From contig CAJXYV010000002.1 of the NCBI GenBank assembly GCA_913063525.1, positions 1 through 52,178 on the forward strand: a DNA stretch of 52,178 nt, written 5' to 3'. Positions 1 through 7,827 of the stretch are shown here, piece by piece. The notes under the pieces were generated by a model that was not told the DNA's origin, made no database searches, and saw only the letters and a program-made list of their open reading frames with translations. Within the stretch, counting starts at the first letter, position 1; each line of letters begins with the position of its first letter. The translations under genes were made by a program, and so were the position numbers. This DNA comes from an uncultured Verrucomicrobiota bacterium. GTDB taxonomy: Bacteria > Verrucomicrobiota > Verrucomicrobiia > Verrucomicrobiales > Akkermansiaceae.

Positions 1-245
1 GTTTCTCGATGCTCAAGGACAAGATCAAGGACGTGCTCGACACCCTGACCGAGCGCGAACGCGAAGTTCTCGAACAACGCTTCGGCCTCAAGGACGGTTA
101 CAGCCGCACGCTCGAAGAAGTCGGCCGCCAATTCCAAGTCACCCGCGAACGGATCCGCCAGATCGAAGCGAAAGCCCTCCGCAAGATGCGTCACCCGACG
201 CGGATTCGCAAACTCGAGGGATTCATCGAGCTTCCCGGAGCCTGA
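1..245 (+). CDS. rpoD: RNA polymerase primary sigma factor, 3' end (partial)
   Basis: This is the C-terminal end of a sigma-70 factor; the frame is open to the left window edge (codons from base 3), so the ATG at 9 is internal. The visible 80 or so residues are sigma region 4: '[15 protein letters not shown]' is the start of region 4.1 and '[19 protein letters not shown]' is the region 4.2 helix-turn-helix that contacts the -35 element. The near-consensus match and the tail '[12 protein letters not shown]' fit the housekeeping factor rather than an alternative sigma. It directs core polymerase to most promoters. A strong hairpin follows directly, so transcription probably ends here. Confidence 0.95.
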   Translation, partial: FSMLKDKIKDVLDTLTEREREVLEQRFGLKDGYSRTLEEVGRQFQVTRERIRQIEAKALRKMRHPTRIRKLEGFIELPGA

Positions 246-256
246 TTCCCGATTTG

Positions 257-290
257 AGAATGCGGACATCCTGTCCGCATTCTTCATTTT
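257..290 (+). terminator. Rho-independent terminator after rpoD
   Basis: A perfect 12-bp stem (AGAATGCGGACA / TGTCCGCATTCT) with a 3-nt loop lies 12 bases after the rpoD stop and is followed by TCATTTT. The T-tract is imperfect, but stem strength and position make a terminator the natural reading. Confidence 0.8.
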
Positions 291-314
291 CACCCCTGCA
301 CTTCCTTTCTCGTC

Positions 315-1076
315 ATGGACATCCCAGAAGAGTTCACCACCATCGAGTCGATCTTCGTCCGCCACCGCAACGCGCTGCTGCTGCGGGGCCAGTTTACGCC
401 GATCTACACCGACTTCTACCTCCACCTGATGCAGCACGGGATCCGTATGCCGGCAGAGCTGGATCAGATGCTCAAGGATGCGCTGGCCATGCTGGCACTG
501 CACTTGGTTGCGCGGCCGTGGGCGGAATCCATCGCCTGGACGGCCAACCTGCGGGCTCCGCGGATCAATCTGTTTGTCACCGGCAGCTCGTACGAAGAGT
601 CGATCACCGGCCGCGTTTTCACCGAAGACGTGCGCGAGCCGGACCGGAATTTCTTTTACGCCCAGACGACCACCGTCGAGAAACCCCAACCGCGCCTCTC
701 GACCTTGGAGATCGATGGCAAGGACCCGATCGTCTGGATCTCGCAGTACTACGAGCAGTCCGAACAACGGCCCGCGCGGGCATTCCGACTGGATGATGAA
801 AACTTCGCGCTCATCGCCGCACAACCGGACTGCGATCTGGAATGGTTAGAATCGCTGGATGCTGCCGCAGTCGAAAAAATCCTCGAAACAGAGGAGACGA
901 CGGTTCTCGAGACGCGCCGCTTCCGCTTTCACTGCGGCTGCTCGATCGACAAAATTCTACCCATCCTCGGCGGCTGGAAAGAGCGCCCGGATCAATTGTT
1001 TGAAGGCGCGGATTCCATCAACATCCAGTGCCCACGCTGCGCGGCTAAGTACACCGTCACGCGCGACATGCTGTGA
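315..1076 (+). CDS. hslO: Hsp33 family redox-regulated chaperone
   Basis: Hsp33 is a cytoplasmic holdase chaperone activated when oxidation releases zinc from a C-terminal four-cysteine centre. Here the C-terminus shows the diagnostic arrangement: 'CGC' near residue 203 and 'CPRC' about 29 residues later, that is CxC-x29-CxxC, within the family spacing. The sequence after it ('AAKYTVTRDML') also resembles the Hsp33 zinc domain. The protein is 253 residues, somewhat shorter than the usual 280-300, and the N-terminal domain is divergent, so the call rests mostly on the zinc centre. The start at 315 is the first ATG after the rpoD terminator; no clear Shine-Dalgarno is visible. The gene ends 33 bases before gpgS on the same strand. 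Confidence 0.82.
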   Translation: MDIPEEFTTIESIFVRHRNALLLRGQFTPIYTDFYLHLMQHGIRMPAELDQMLKDALAMLALHLVARPWAESIAWTANLRAPRINLFVTGSSYEESITGRVFTEDVREPDRNFFYAQTTTVEKPQPRLSTLEIDGKDPIVWISQYYEQSEQRPARAFRLDDENFALIAAQPDCDLEWLESLDAAAVEKILETEETTVLETRRFRFHCGCSIDKILPILGGWKERPDQLFEGADSINIQCPRCAAKYTVTRDML

Positions 1077-1109
1077 GATCGCGCGGCGACCGCAATCCGA
1101 AGTGACCCC

Positions 1110-2027
1110 ATGAGTTCAATGCGATTTCACCACCGGCAGTTCACCGACGTGGACGCTCTGCTGGCGCAGAAAAACTCACAGCGCATCTCCGTCTGCATCC
1201 CCACACTCAACGAGGCGGAGACCATTGGTTCGATTGTTGCCACCATTCGCGAGACCTTGGTTCGCTGCGGTCTAGTCGATGAAATCCTCGTCATCGATTC
1301 CGGCTCCACTGATTCCACCCGCGAAATCGCCCGCACCGCCGGAGCCGCTGTTTACAAGTCGTCAGAGATTCAGTCCGATCAGTCCGATTACCGCGGCAAA
1401 GGCGAAAACCTCTGGAAAGCGCTGCACGTCGCCAGTGGCGACATCATCTGTTATGTCGATGGCGACATCTCAAATTTCCACGTCGGCTTCATCACCGGCC
1501 TCGTCGGCCCGCTACTAACGGATCCTGGCATCGACTACGTCAAAGCCTTCTATGAGCGCCCCCTCGCCTACGGCGACGAATCCCACTCCACCGGCGGCGG
1601 TCGCGTCTCCGAGATTCTGATCCGCCCGCTGATCTCGCTATTTTATCCCGAACTCTGCGGCATCCTCCAGCCGCTCTCCGGCGAGTACGCCGCGCGCCGT
1701 AGCACCCTCGAATCGCTCGCCTTCCCCGTCGGCTACGGCGTAGAAATGGCCCACCTCATCGACCTCGCCCAGCAAGGCAAAATCCACCGCCTCGCCCAGA
1801 CGGATCTCGTCAAACGCATCCACCGCAACCGCGACGACAACGAGCTAGGCAGCATGGCCTTCGCCATCCTCCGCGTGGTGCTGCGCCGCCTCCAGCGCGA
1901 TGGCAGACTCACCCTCGCCGCTCCCCTGCCCGATCTCTATCAGTCGTGGTCGATCCTCAGCGAAGCCATCCGCCCGCTCGCTAAAAACATCCCCGAGCCC
2001 GAGCGCCCACCGATTCACCCGCGTTAG
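1110..2027 (+). CDS. gpgS: Glucosyl-3-phosphoglycerate synthase (GT-A fold)
   Basis: This enzyme transfers glucose from a nucleotide sugar to 3-phosphoglycerate, giving glucosyl-3-phosphoglycerate, the precursor of the compatible solute glucosylglycerate. Visible GpgS features are the nucleotide-binding start 'VCIPTLNEAETIGSIV', the 'GKGENLWKAL' segment, a DxD-type metal motif 'YVDGDI' near residue 118, the 'VKAFYERP' and 'GGGRVSE' motifs, and 'QPLSGEYAARRS ... FPVGYGVE' near residues 190-215. At 305 residues it matches the short bacterial GpgS form. The matching phosphatase (GpgP) is not in this window. It is convergent with purB, with a 58-bp gap and no strong terminator in between. Confidence 0.88.
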   Translation: MSSMRFHHRQFTDVDALLAQKNSQRISVCIPTLNEAETIGSIVATIRETLVRCGLVDEILVIDSGSTDSTREIARTAGAAVYKSSEIQSDQSDYRGKGENLWKALHVASGDIICYVDGDISNFHVGFITGLVGPLLTDPGIDYVKAFYERPLAYGDESHSTGGGRVSEILIRPLISLFYPELCGILQPLSGEYAARRSTLESLAFPVGYGVEMAHLIDLAQQGKIHRLAQTDLVKRIHRNRDDNELGSMAFAILRVVLRRLQRDGRLTLAAPLPDLYQSWSILSEAIRPLAKNIPEPERPPIHPR

Positions 2028-2085
2028 AATAGCCGATTGGCAGGTAAAAAATGATCAGACCGCGCCGACCTAAGCCCCGTGGTTT

Positions 2086-3546
2086 TCACAAGATCGATCC
2101 AGGCCCGTAGGCGGCGGCAATGGGACTGGCGGCTTCGAGCGCTCTAACGGCTGATGCAAAAGCCTCGATCTGCGCTTTCGCGGCACCGGATTCGCGGTCG
2201 CCCTTGGCGAGGATCGCATCGAGGAATTCGCGGGAAAGTCCGAGGCGAGCATCCCCGGCGAGACGCTCGACGAGATTGTTGCGGTCGATTTTGCCACTGC
2301 GAAGATCATTCACCGTGGCGACGGCGTGTTCCTTGATGGCGTGGTGCGCCGTCTCGCGGCCGACGCCGGCTTTCACGGCTTCCATCATGATGGTCGTGGT
2401 CATCAGGAATGGCAGATAGTGGGCGGTCTCGGCGTTGATCACCGCGTCGTAGGCGTCCATTTGATCGAGCACCGTTAGGAAAGTTTCGAACATGCCGTCG
2501 ATCGTGTAAAACGAATCGGGCAGCATGATGCGGCGGACGACAGAGCAAGAGACGTCGCCTTCGTTCCATTGATCGCCGGCGAGTCCTGCCGCCATCGCGA
2601 GATAACCTTTGAGAATAACGTGGAAGCCATTCACGCGCTCACAAGAACGCGAGTTCATCTTGTGCGGCATCGCGCTGGAGCCGGTTTGGCCGGGCGCGAA
2701 TCCTTCGCTGGCGGTTTCGTTGCCCGCCATCAGGCGCAGCGTTTTGCAAAACGACGATGGGCCGGAGCAAAGATCGGTCAGCGCAGCGACGACGCGGAAA
2801 TCGAGCGAGCGCGGATATACCTGGCCAACGTTGGTCCACACCGCCGGCATCCCGAGGTGGGCGACCACGCGCTTTTCCAGATCCGCGACCTTGTCGGCGT
2901 CCCCTTCAAATAACGAAAGCTGGTCCATCTGCGTGCCGACTGCCCCCTTGAGACCGCGCACGGCGTAGGTCGCGATCACGGCATCGAGCGCCTGCAAGCT
3001 GCTGAGAAGTTCCTCGCCAAACATCGCGATCCGCTTGCCGAGCGTGGTCGGTTGCGCGGCGACGTTGTGGGTGCGGGCAGTGAGAATGAGTTCACTCCAT
3101 TGTTCCGAGCGCTGGCGGAAACGGCGCAACGTGGCCACCGTCTTGTCGCGGACGATCAGCAGCGAGCGGTACACTTGCAGCTGCTCGACGTTTTCCGTGA
3201 GATCGCGCGAGGTCATGCCCTTGTGGACCTGCTCGTGACCAGCTAGGTCGTTGAACTCCTCGATCCGCGCCTTTACATCGTGGCGGGTGATTTTTTCCCG
3301 CGCCATGATCGATGCCGGGTCGACGCTGTCCTTCACGGATTCATAAGCAGCGATCGCCACTTCCGGCACATCGAGCCCGAGATCGCGCTGCGCCTTCATC
3401 ACAGCAATCCAGAATTCACGCTCTAACACGATCCGCCCTTCGGCGGACCAGATCGATTGGAGAGCAGGCGAGGCGTAACGTTCAGCGAGGACATTGGGAA
3501 TCACGCGCGCAGACTGAATGGCTGGAAATGAAGTTTCAAGCGGCAC
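2086..3546 (-). CDS. purB: Adenylosuccinate lyase
   Basis: It cleaves adenylosuccinate to AMP and SAICAR to AICAR in purine synthesis. The fumarase/aspartase superfamily signature is visible as 'GSSAMPHKMNSRSCERVNG' near residue 290, with the flexible loop carrying the catalytic serine. 'MTSRDLTENVEQLQ' and 'ARTHNVAAQPTTLGKR' are the other two superfamily conserved regions, including the catalytic histidine in 'RTHN'. The 486-residue length fits the longer PurB class. The start at 3546 gives a short leader before the conserved 'NVLAERYAS'. tRNA-Pro lies just upstream on the same strand. Confidence 0.95.
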   Translation of the reverse strand: MPLETSFPAIQSARVIPNVLAERYASPALQSIWSAEGRIVLEREFWIAVMKAQRDLGLDVPEVAIAAYESVKDSVDPASIMAREKITRHDVKARIEEFNDLAGHEQVHKGMTSRDLTENVEQLQVYRSLLIVRDKTVATLRRFRQRSEQWSELILTARTHNVAAQPTTLGKRIAMFGEELLSSLQALDAVIATYAVRGLKGAVGTQMDQLSLFEGDADKVADLEKRVVAHLGMPAVWTNVGQVYPRSLDFRVVAALTDLCSGPSSFCKTLRLMAGNETASEGFAPGQTGSSAMPHKMNSRSCERVNGFHVILKGYLAMAAGLAGDQWNEGDVSCSVVRRIMLPDSFYTIDGMFETFLTVLDQMDAYDAVINAETAHYLPFLMTTTIMMEAVKAGVGRETAHHAIKEHAVATVNDLRSGKIDRNNLVERLAGDARLGLSREFLDAILAKGDRESGAAKAQIEAFASAVRALEAASPIAAAYGPGSIL

Positions 3547-3630
3547 TTGCCGAAAACTTTAGGCCAGTCACCACCTGATCCAGATGAAAGGCCGTGCACC
3601 TAAAAACCGATCCAACTCTTTAAAAGAGAG

Positions 3631-3707
3631 TGGTCGGGGCGGCCAGATTCGAACTGACGACATCCGCGTCCCAAACGCGGCGCTCTACCAGGCTGAGCTA
3701 CGCCCCG
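3631..3707 (-). tRNA. tRNA-Pro (anticodon UGG)
   Basis: The reverse complement folds as a complete cloverleaf with an encoded CCA end. The acceptor stem CGGGGCG pairs perfectly with CGCCCCG. The D-arm is 'GCTCAGCCTGGTAGAGC', the anticodon loop is 'GTTTGGGAC' with TGG, and the T-loop is 'GTTCGAATC'. The discriminator base is A, as expected for proline. Confidence 0.96.
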
Positions 3708-3913
3708 GTGCACGGGCGGAACCTCATTCATTCCCGCAGCCGAATCAAGAACTTCCTTCAATAATTTTCATTTTCTCAGATTCCGCCGTCCCACGGGCCG
3801 CGTCATAGAAAGATGACACCGCGCAGGTGCCCGCGTGTATTCTGTCCGGTTTATTCTTGCGCAGTCGGGGTTCGCGGGAAGAATCCCACCCCCGCACGCC
3901 GCGGTTCCACCCC

Positions 3914-4921
3914 ATGAGCGAATCCCAAAACTTCCCCGAAAACGCCAGCCTTGCCCAGATCGGCGGGGTGCTGCGCGACCACCAGTCGTTTGTGTTGATC
4001 AGCCACGTCCGGCCGGATGGCGATGCGATCGGGTCCCAGCTCGCGCTCGGATACGCGCTGATCGCGGCGGGTAAAAACGTCCGCCTCATCAACGAGGACG
4101 GGCTGCCCGACAACCTCGCCTTCATGGCGGGATCGGAACGAATCGAACTGCCGCCAGCCGAACCGCTCGATGTGGAAGTCGCCATCGCGCTCGACACGGC
4201 GACCAAGCCGCGGCTGGGCGACCGCGCGCTGCATGCCGCTTCCAAGGCGAAAATCTGGCTCAACATCGACCACCACGTTTCCAATCCCCGCTACGGCGAT
4301 CTCAACTTGATCGATGCGACCAGCCCGGCGACCGGCCAGATTCTCTATCAGCTCATCACCGCGCTGGAGCTGCCGATGCCTGCGGAAACACGCGATGCGA
4401 TCTACGTGGCGGTTTCCACCGACACGGGTTCATTCCAATATCCATCGACCACGGCGAAGACCTATGAAATGGCCGCCGACTTGATCCGCCGCGGACTGGA
4501 CGTGGGGACGATCAATTCCAACACTTACGACAATTTCCCCTATCGCCGCGTCGAACTGATGCGCGCGCTGCTCAACACACTGGAGCTATCCGATGACGGC
4601 GTGGTCGCCAACTGGACCCTGAACGACCAAACGCGCATCGACCTCGCGCTGATGCCGGAGGACAGCGAGGGCCTGATCGACATCATCCGCGCGATCCGCG
4701 GAGTGCAACTGGCCGTGTTTTTCGAAGAACTGCACGACGGCAAAATCCGCGTCTCCATGCGCTCGAAGGACCGCCGTCTGAATGTTTGCGAAATCGCCAC
4801 GGAGTTCGGCGGTGGCGGCCACGCGCTGGCTGCGGGCATCCGCATGAACGGGCCGTTAGGCGAAGCCAAAAAACTCGTGCTTGGCGCGATCCGCCGCAGC
4901 ATCGCCGCCGCAGGAATGTAA
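3914..4921 (+). CDS. nrnA: DHH/DHHA1 phosphoesterase (NrnA-like nanoRNase/pAp phosphatase)
   Basis: NrnA-type enzymes degrade oligoribonucleotides of a few bases and can dephosphorylate 3'-phosphoadenosine 5'-phosphate. The DHH domain shows 'ISHVRPDGDAIGSQLAL' near residue 33, 'DTATKPRLGD', the namesake 'NIDHHVSN' near residue 118 and 'STDTGSFQY'. The C-terminal DHHA1 domain ends in 'GGGGHALAAG'. The ORF could start at 3827, but the first 29 residues are basic, proline-rich and not family-like, so the ATG at 3914 is preferred (335 residues, the usual length). truB follows 16 bases later, a pairing often seen with ribosome-maturation genes. Confidence 0.9.
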   Translation: MSESQNFPENASLAQIGGVLRDHQSFVLISHVRPDGDAIGSQLALGYALIAAGKNVRLINEDGLPDNLAFMAGSERIELPPAEPLDVEVAIALDTATKPRLGDRALHAASKAKIWLNIDHHVSNPRYGDLNLIDATSPATGQILYQLITALELPMPAETRDAIYVAVSTDTGSFQYPSTTAKTYEMAADLIRRGLDVGTINSNTYDNFPYRRVELMRALLNTLELSDDGVVANWTLNDQTRIDLALMPEDSEGLIDIIRAIRGVQLAVFFEELHDGKIRVSMRSKDRRLNVCEIATEFGGGGHALAAGIRMNGPLGEAKKLVLGAIRRSIAAAGM

Positions 4922-4937
4922 TTTTCACCCACTTCAC

Positions 4938-5672
4938 ATGAGAAACAACTCCCAGGATTTTGACGGCCCCAGCGGCGTATTATTGATCGACAAGGCCGAG
5001 GACATGACCTCCCACGACGTGGTGGCCATCGCCCGCCGCGCCCTGAACACCAAAAAGATCGGCCACTGCGGCACACTCGACCCGATGGCCACCGGCCTGC
5101 TGATGCTCGTCATCGGCCGCGCCACCAAGATCCAGGATCTGCTGATGAGCGAGGACAAACAATACGTCGGCACGCTCACCTTAGGCTCCACCACCAGCAC
5201 CCAAGACCGCCAAGGCGAAATTCTGGAAACCAAACCCGTCGGCGATTACTCCAACGAGCAAATCCAAGCCGCCTTCGACGGCTTCATGGGCGACTTCGAG
5301 CAGATCCCGCCGATGGTTTCCGCCATCAAAAAAGACGGCGTACCACTCTACAAACTGGCGCGCAAGGGCATCGAAATCGTCCGCGAACCGCGCAAAGTCC
5401 ATATCACGTCGAACGAGGTTTCGCGTATCGAACTGCCCGAAGTCGACTTCACCGTCAACTGCTCCAAAGGCTTTTACGTCCGCACCTATGCCCACGACAT
5501 CGGCGCGAACCTCGGCTGCGGCGCCCACCTCAGTGCCCTGCGCCGCACGCGTTCCGGCAAGTTCACCCTCGACCGCGCCGTCACCGTGGCCGACCTCAAA
5601 ACCGCCCCGCGCGAAGACCTGCTCAAGGCCCTCATCTCCCTGGCAGAAATCTCGCTGATGCGGGGGGCGTGA
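4938..5672 (+). CDS. truB: tRNA pseudouridine(55) synthase
   Basis: TruB converts U55 in the T-loop of tRNAs to pseudouridine. The catalytic motif 'GHCGTLDPMATGLL' with the nucleophilic Asp is near residue 45. 'VSAIKKDGVPLYKLARKG' and 'KGFYVRTYAHDIG' are the other two TruB signatures. The ORF track starts at 4881 inside nrnA; the ATG at 4938 gives 'MRNNSQDFDGPSGVLLIDK', which places the conserved 'G-x-L-x-x-D-K' near the N-terminus as in the family, so it is chosen. The length of 244 residues fits bacterial TruB without a long C-terminal PUA extension. Likely co-transcribed with nrnA. Confidence 0.95.
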   Translation: MRNNSQDFDGPSGVLLIDKAEDMTSHDVVAIARRALNTKKIGHCGTLDPMATGLLMLVIGRATKIQDLLMSEDKQYVGTLTLGSTTSTQDRQGEILETKPVGDYSNEQIQAAFDGFMGDFEQIPPMVSAIKKDGVPLYKLARKGIEIVREPRKVHITSNEVSRIELPEVDFTVNCSKGFYVRTYAHDIGANLGCGAHLSALRRTRSGKFTLDRAVTVADLKTAPREDLLKALISLAEISLMRGA

Positions 5673-5683
5673 TTGAATGGAGT

Positions 5684-5705
5684 GGGCGCCAAAAAAACGG
5701 CGCCC
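5684..5705. terminator. Hairpin after truB, possible terminator
   Basis: GGGCGCC, an 8-nt A-rich loop, then GGCGCCC form a perfect 7-bp stem 11 bases after the truB stop. There is no T-tract on the plus strand, so this is either a weak or factor-assisted terminator or an mRNA-end stabiliser. Confidence 0.45.
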
Positions 5706-5857
5706 AACCGGCAGGCTGAGAAATATCTCAGTTCAACACTACCGATTTTAGCGTCTATCATTCACTTAATTGGCGCGACCCAGCCAGTTGCAATGGTTCT
5801 GCCCTCCCAAAGAGAAATGAATACCCTCGAATGGAGTGCGGCAATCCAGTGATCCAG

Positions 5858-6001
5858 TCAATCCATGCTCTGGGAGGAACGAGATTTCCCCTGCCATCTC
5901 GACCTCAGGCCGCTAAAGGCAGCGCCAGCGAACAGAATCATGCAGGTCGTCAAAGAAACCGCGCCAATCAATGCACAAACATTTTTGATAATTTCAAACA
6001 T
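5858..6001 (-). CDS. Possible 47-residue single-span membrane peptide
   Basis: This reading frame is below the ORF-track cut-off. It begins with ATG and encodes 'MFEIIKNVCALIGAVSLTTC' followed by 'MILFAGAAFSG' and a basic, polar tail rich in R, K and S. One hydrophobic helix spans about residues 8-30 with positive charges after it. No recognisable ribosome-binding site precedes it, and no family was recognised. It is the only plausible coding feature in an otherwise empty 574-bp gap, but a chance ORF cannot be excluded. Confidence 0.3.
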   Translation of the reverse strand: MFEIIKNVCALIGAVSLTTCMILFAGAAFSGLRSRWQGKSRSSQSMD

Positions 6002-6246
6002 GTAGCTTAGGCGCCAAGTTTTAAAGGATAGTTCATTCGATCATGTGGGCAGCTCTGATTATCCACGCTTCCATGGCCATCGCCAATTAGGGTCAGAAGC
6101 ATCAGAGCGTAGTGAGCTTTCGAGTCAGTAAGGTACCCGTCTCTGGCTTCTCATACTATGCACAATCGGAATAATCCCTGCGGCGCGGGCTTCTATATTT
6201 GCCCATGTCGGCAACCACCGTATCTTAAAGCCGCAGCCAGCGACTC

Positions 6247-7278
6247 ATGCCAAAACCGTCAAAAATAGCCCCAACACCTGCTGATCCGTCCGAGCCGGTC
6301 GTTAGCGGCGTGATCCGGCGCGGGGCTTCCGAGGATCTGGCGGGCTGTGTGAAGGAGTTTTTTGCGATCCACACCGTCCAACTGGAGCCGGGAGATTCTC
6401 AGGCACAGATGGACTTCATTGCCGCGAGGGGCATCGTGCTTTACCGCAAAAATTATCCGCGGCGGACGCATCTGGAGGGCGAGCTGCGGGGAAATCAGTT
6501 CGGCATTTCCATCCCTCTGCTGACCGCTGACGCCAAGTTTTTAGGCGAGACAATTGATGACAGCCGCACCCCGTCGAGCATATCGGGAGAAGCCAGTGAT
6601 CTCGTCGTGGAGAATGGCTTCGAGCAGATGATTCTACTGATGAATCATGGAAAATTGCTGGAAATGGCCGAAAAAATCGCCCTGTCGCAGGCATCGCTGG
6701 AGGCGCTGCTCCACGGTAGGAGACAAAAAATACTCCAAACCAACCCGCACGACGTCCAGCGCATCCGCCACACCTTCGTCCAGATGCTCGACACCGTCCG
6801 CCACGGCAACTTGAACATGAGTGCCGATCATTTTGAAAAAGTGATCTTCGACTCGATTCTACCGGTGATCGATGGCGGCAAATACGATTTGGATCGTGGC
6901 CCTGCCGCCGTCACCGTGCACCGCGCCTTGGACTTGGCGCGCAGCGTCACCGGCCCGATTTGCATCGCCGATCTCTGCATCGGCATGAATGTCAGCCCGC
7001 GAACACTGCACAAAGCCTTCATCAAGATCATGGGCATGGCCCCCCAACGGTTTTTTCAAAAACGCCGGTTGAGCCAAGCCTACCAGATGCTGCTTAAGGC
7101 AGATTCCAGAGAATCCCGCGTCACCAACATCGCCGCGCAGCTCGGATTCTCCGAGCTCGGCAGATTTTCCGGGCAATACCGCGCACTCTTTGGCGAAAGC
7201 CCGTCGGCAACGATCCGCCGCTCCCAAAGCTGCACCGTCGTGGTGCCGTGGCAGTCCCCCGCTACCTCTTCCACTTGA
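6247..7278 (+). CDS. AraC family transcriptional regulator
   Basis: The C-terminal third (about residues 230-335) is an AraC/XylS DNA-binding domain with two helix-turn-helix units: 'ICIADLCIGMNVSPRTLHKAF' is the first, and 'VTNIAAQLGFSELGRFSGQYR' with 'FGESPSATIRR' is the second and its closing signature. The N-terminal 200 residues would hold the sensing domain, of a type resembling the AraC-binding-like domain of RipA/FeaR-like regulators; no cupin motif is obvious, so the ligand is unknown. The following gene is a small membrane protein on the same strand; the regulon cannot be inferred from the context. Confidence 0.85.
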   Translation: MPKPSKIAPTPADPSEPVVSGVIRRGASEDLAGCVKEFFAIHTVQLEPGDSQAQMDFIAARGIVLYRKNYPRRTHLEGELRGNQFGISIPLLTADAKFLGETIDDSRTPSSISGEASDLVVENGFEQMILLMNHGKLLEMAEKIALSQASLEALLHGRRQKILQTNPHDVQRIRHTFVQMLDTVRHGNLNMSADHFEKVIFDSILPVIDGGKYDLDRGPAAVTVHRALDLARSVTGPICIADLCIGMNVSPRTLHKAFIKIMGMAPQRFFQKRRLSQAYQMLLKADSRESRVTNIAAQLGFSELGRFSGQYRALFGESPSATIRRSQSCTVVVPWQSPATSST

Positions 7279-7338
7279 CCCGCACACTTTTCTACAACAT
7301 TCAACTCAAGCCCCGCTACTACCTCCGTCAAGCCATAC

Positions 7339-7743
7339 ATGCACCGCCCTCGATCACTCGCCGCCATTTACCGCCTTCGCCTTGCCGCCATCTTATGGTG
7401 CGCGCGGTCCATCCTGCTACCTACCGCCGTAGGCATCATGCTCTACGGTGCCATGCTCAGCCATCAGGCCGTGACGTGGATCGGCGCGGGAGTCGGGGTG
7501 CTGGGCGGGCTGCTGACGATTCTCCAGTGGGTGATTGCGACCAAGGCGCGCTGCCCACTGTGTGCCTCGCAAGTTCTCAGCCACCAAGGCTGTTCGCGCC
7601 ACCGTCGCGCCAAAAAGTTATTCGGCAGCCATCGCTGCCGTGTGGCCATGGCCATCGTTTTTAGAAATGGCTTCTCCTGCCCGAATTGCAACGAACCCAC
7701 GCAGCTACAACTGCGTGACTCCGTCAATCCAAGGAACCGCTGA
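7339..7743 (+). CDS. Hypothetical membrane protein with paired CxxC motifs
   Basis: The 134-residue protein has two hydrophobic helices (about residues 17-40 and 46-66, rich in L, I, V, G) and then a basic soluble tail. The tail has 'CPLC' near residue 72 and 'CPNC' near residue 118, with 'CSRHRRAKK' in between, which suggests a split zinc-ribbon-like fold facing the cytoplasm. No family was recognised. The start follows the AraC gene by 60 bases. It is convergent with the large secreted protein gene downstream. Confidence 0.55.
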   Translation: MHRPRSLAAIYRLRLAAILWCARSILLPTAVGIMLYGAMLSHQAVTWIGAGVGVLGGLLTILQWVIATKARCPLCASQVLSHQGCSRHRRAKKLFGSHRCRVAMAIVFRNGFSCPNCNEPTQLQLRDSVNPRNR

Positions 7744-7773
7744 TATTGACAGGGACAGCCCCCCCACTGTGTT

Positions 7774-7810
7774 AAAAAGCCGTACACAGGCAGTGCCCCT
7801 CATCCGGCTT
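7774..7810 (-). terminator. Likely terminator of the 1555-residue protein gene
   Basis: On the minus strand AAGCCG pairs with CGGCTT across a GC-rich 25-nt loop that can itself fold further, and TTTTT overlaps and follows the second arm. It sits 18 bases past the stop of the large gene. Confidence 0.5.
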
Positions 7811-7827
7811 GAGTGCGCAAAAACGGC

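Larger units (their letters stand above)
5673..6246. other. 574-bp gap between truB and the AraC gene
   Basis: Apart from the hairpin at its left end and one small minus-strand ORF (5858-6001, listed separately), nothing gene-like is evident. Base composition is more AT-rich than in flanking genes and codon-like periodicity is lost, in keeping with intergenic or decayed DNA. No tRNA, repeat array or insertion-sequence ends were seen. Confidence 0.5.

Noticed and set aside
3600-3630. Terminator after tRNA-Pro
   Set aside because: CTCTTTTAAAGAG is palindromic but has almost no loop, and the T5 run is 9 bases further on; too weak to list as a feature.
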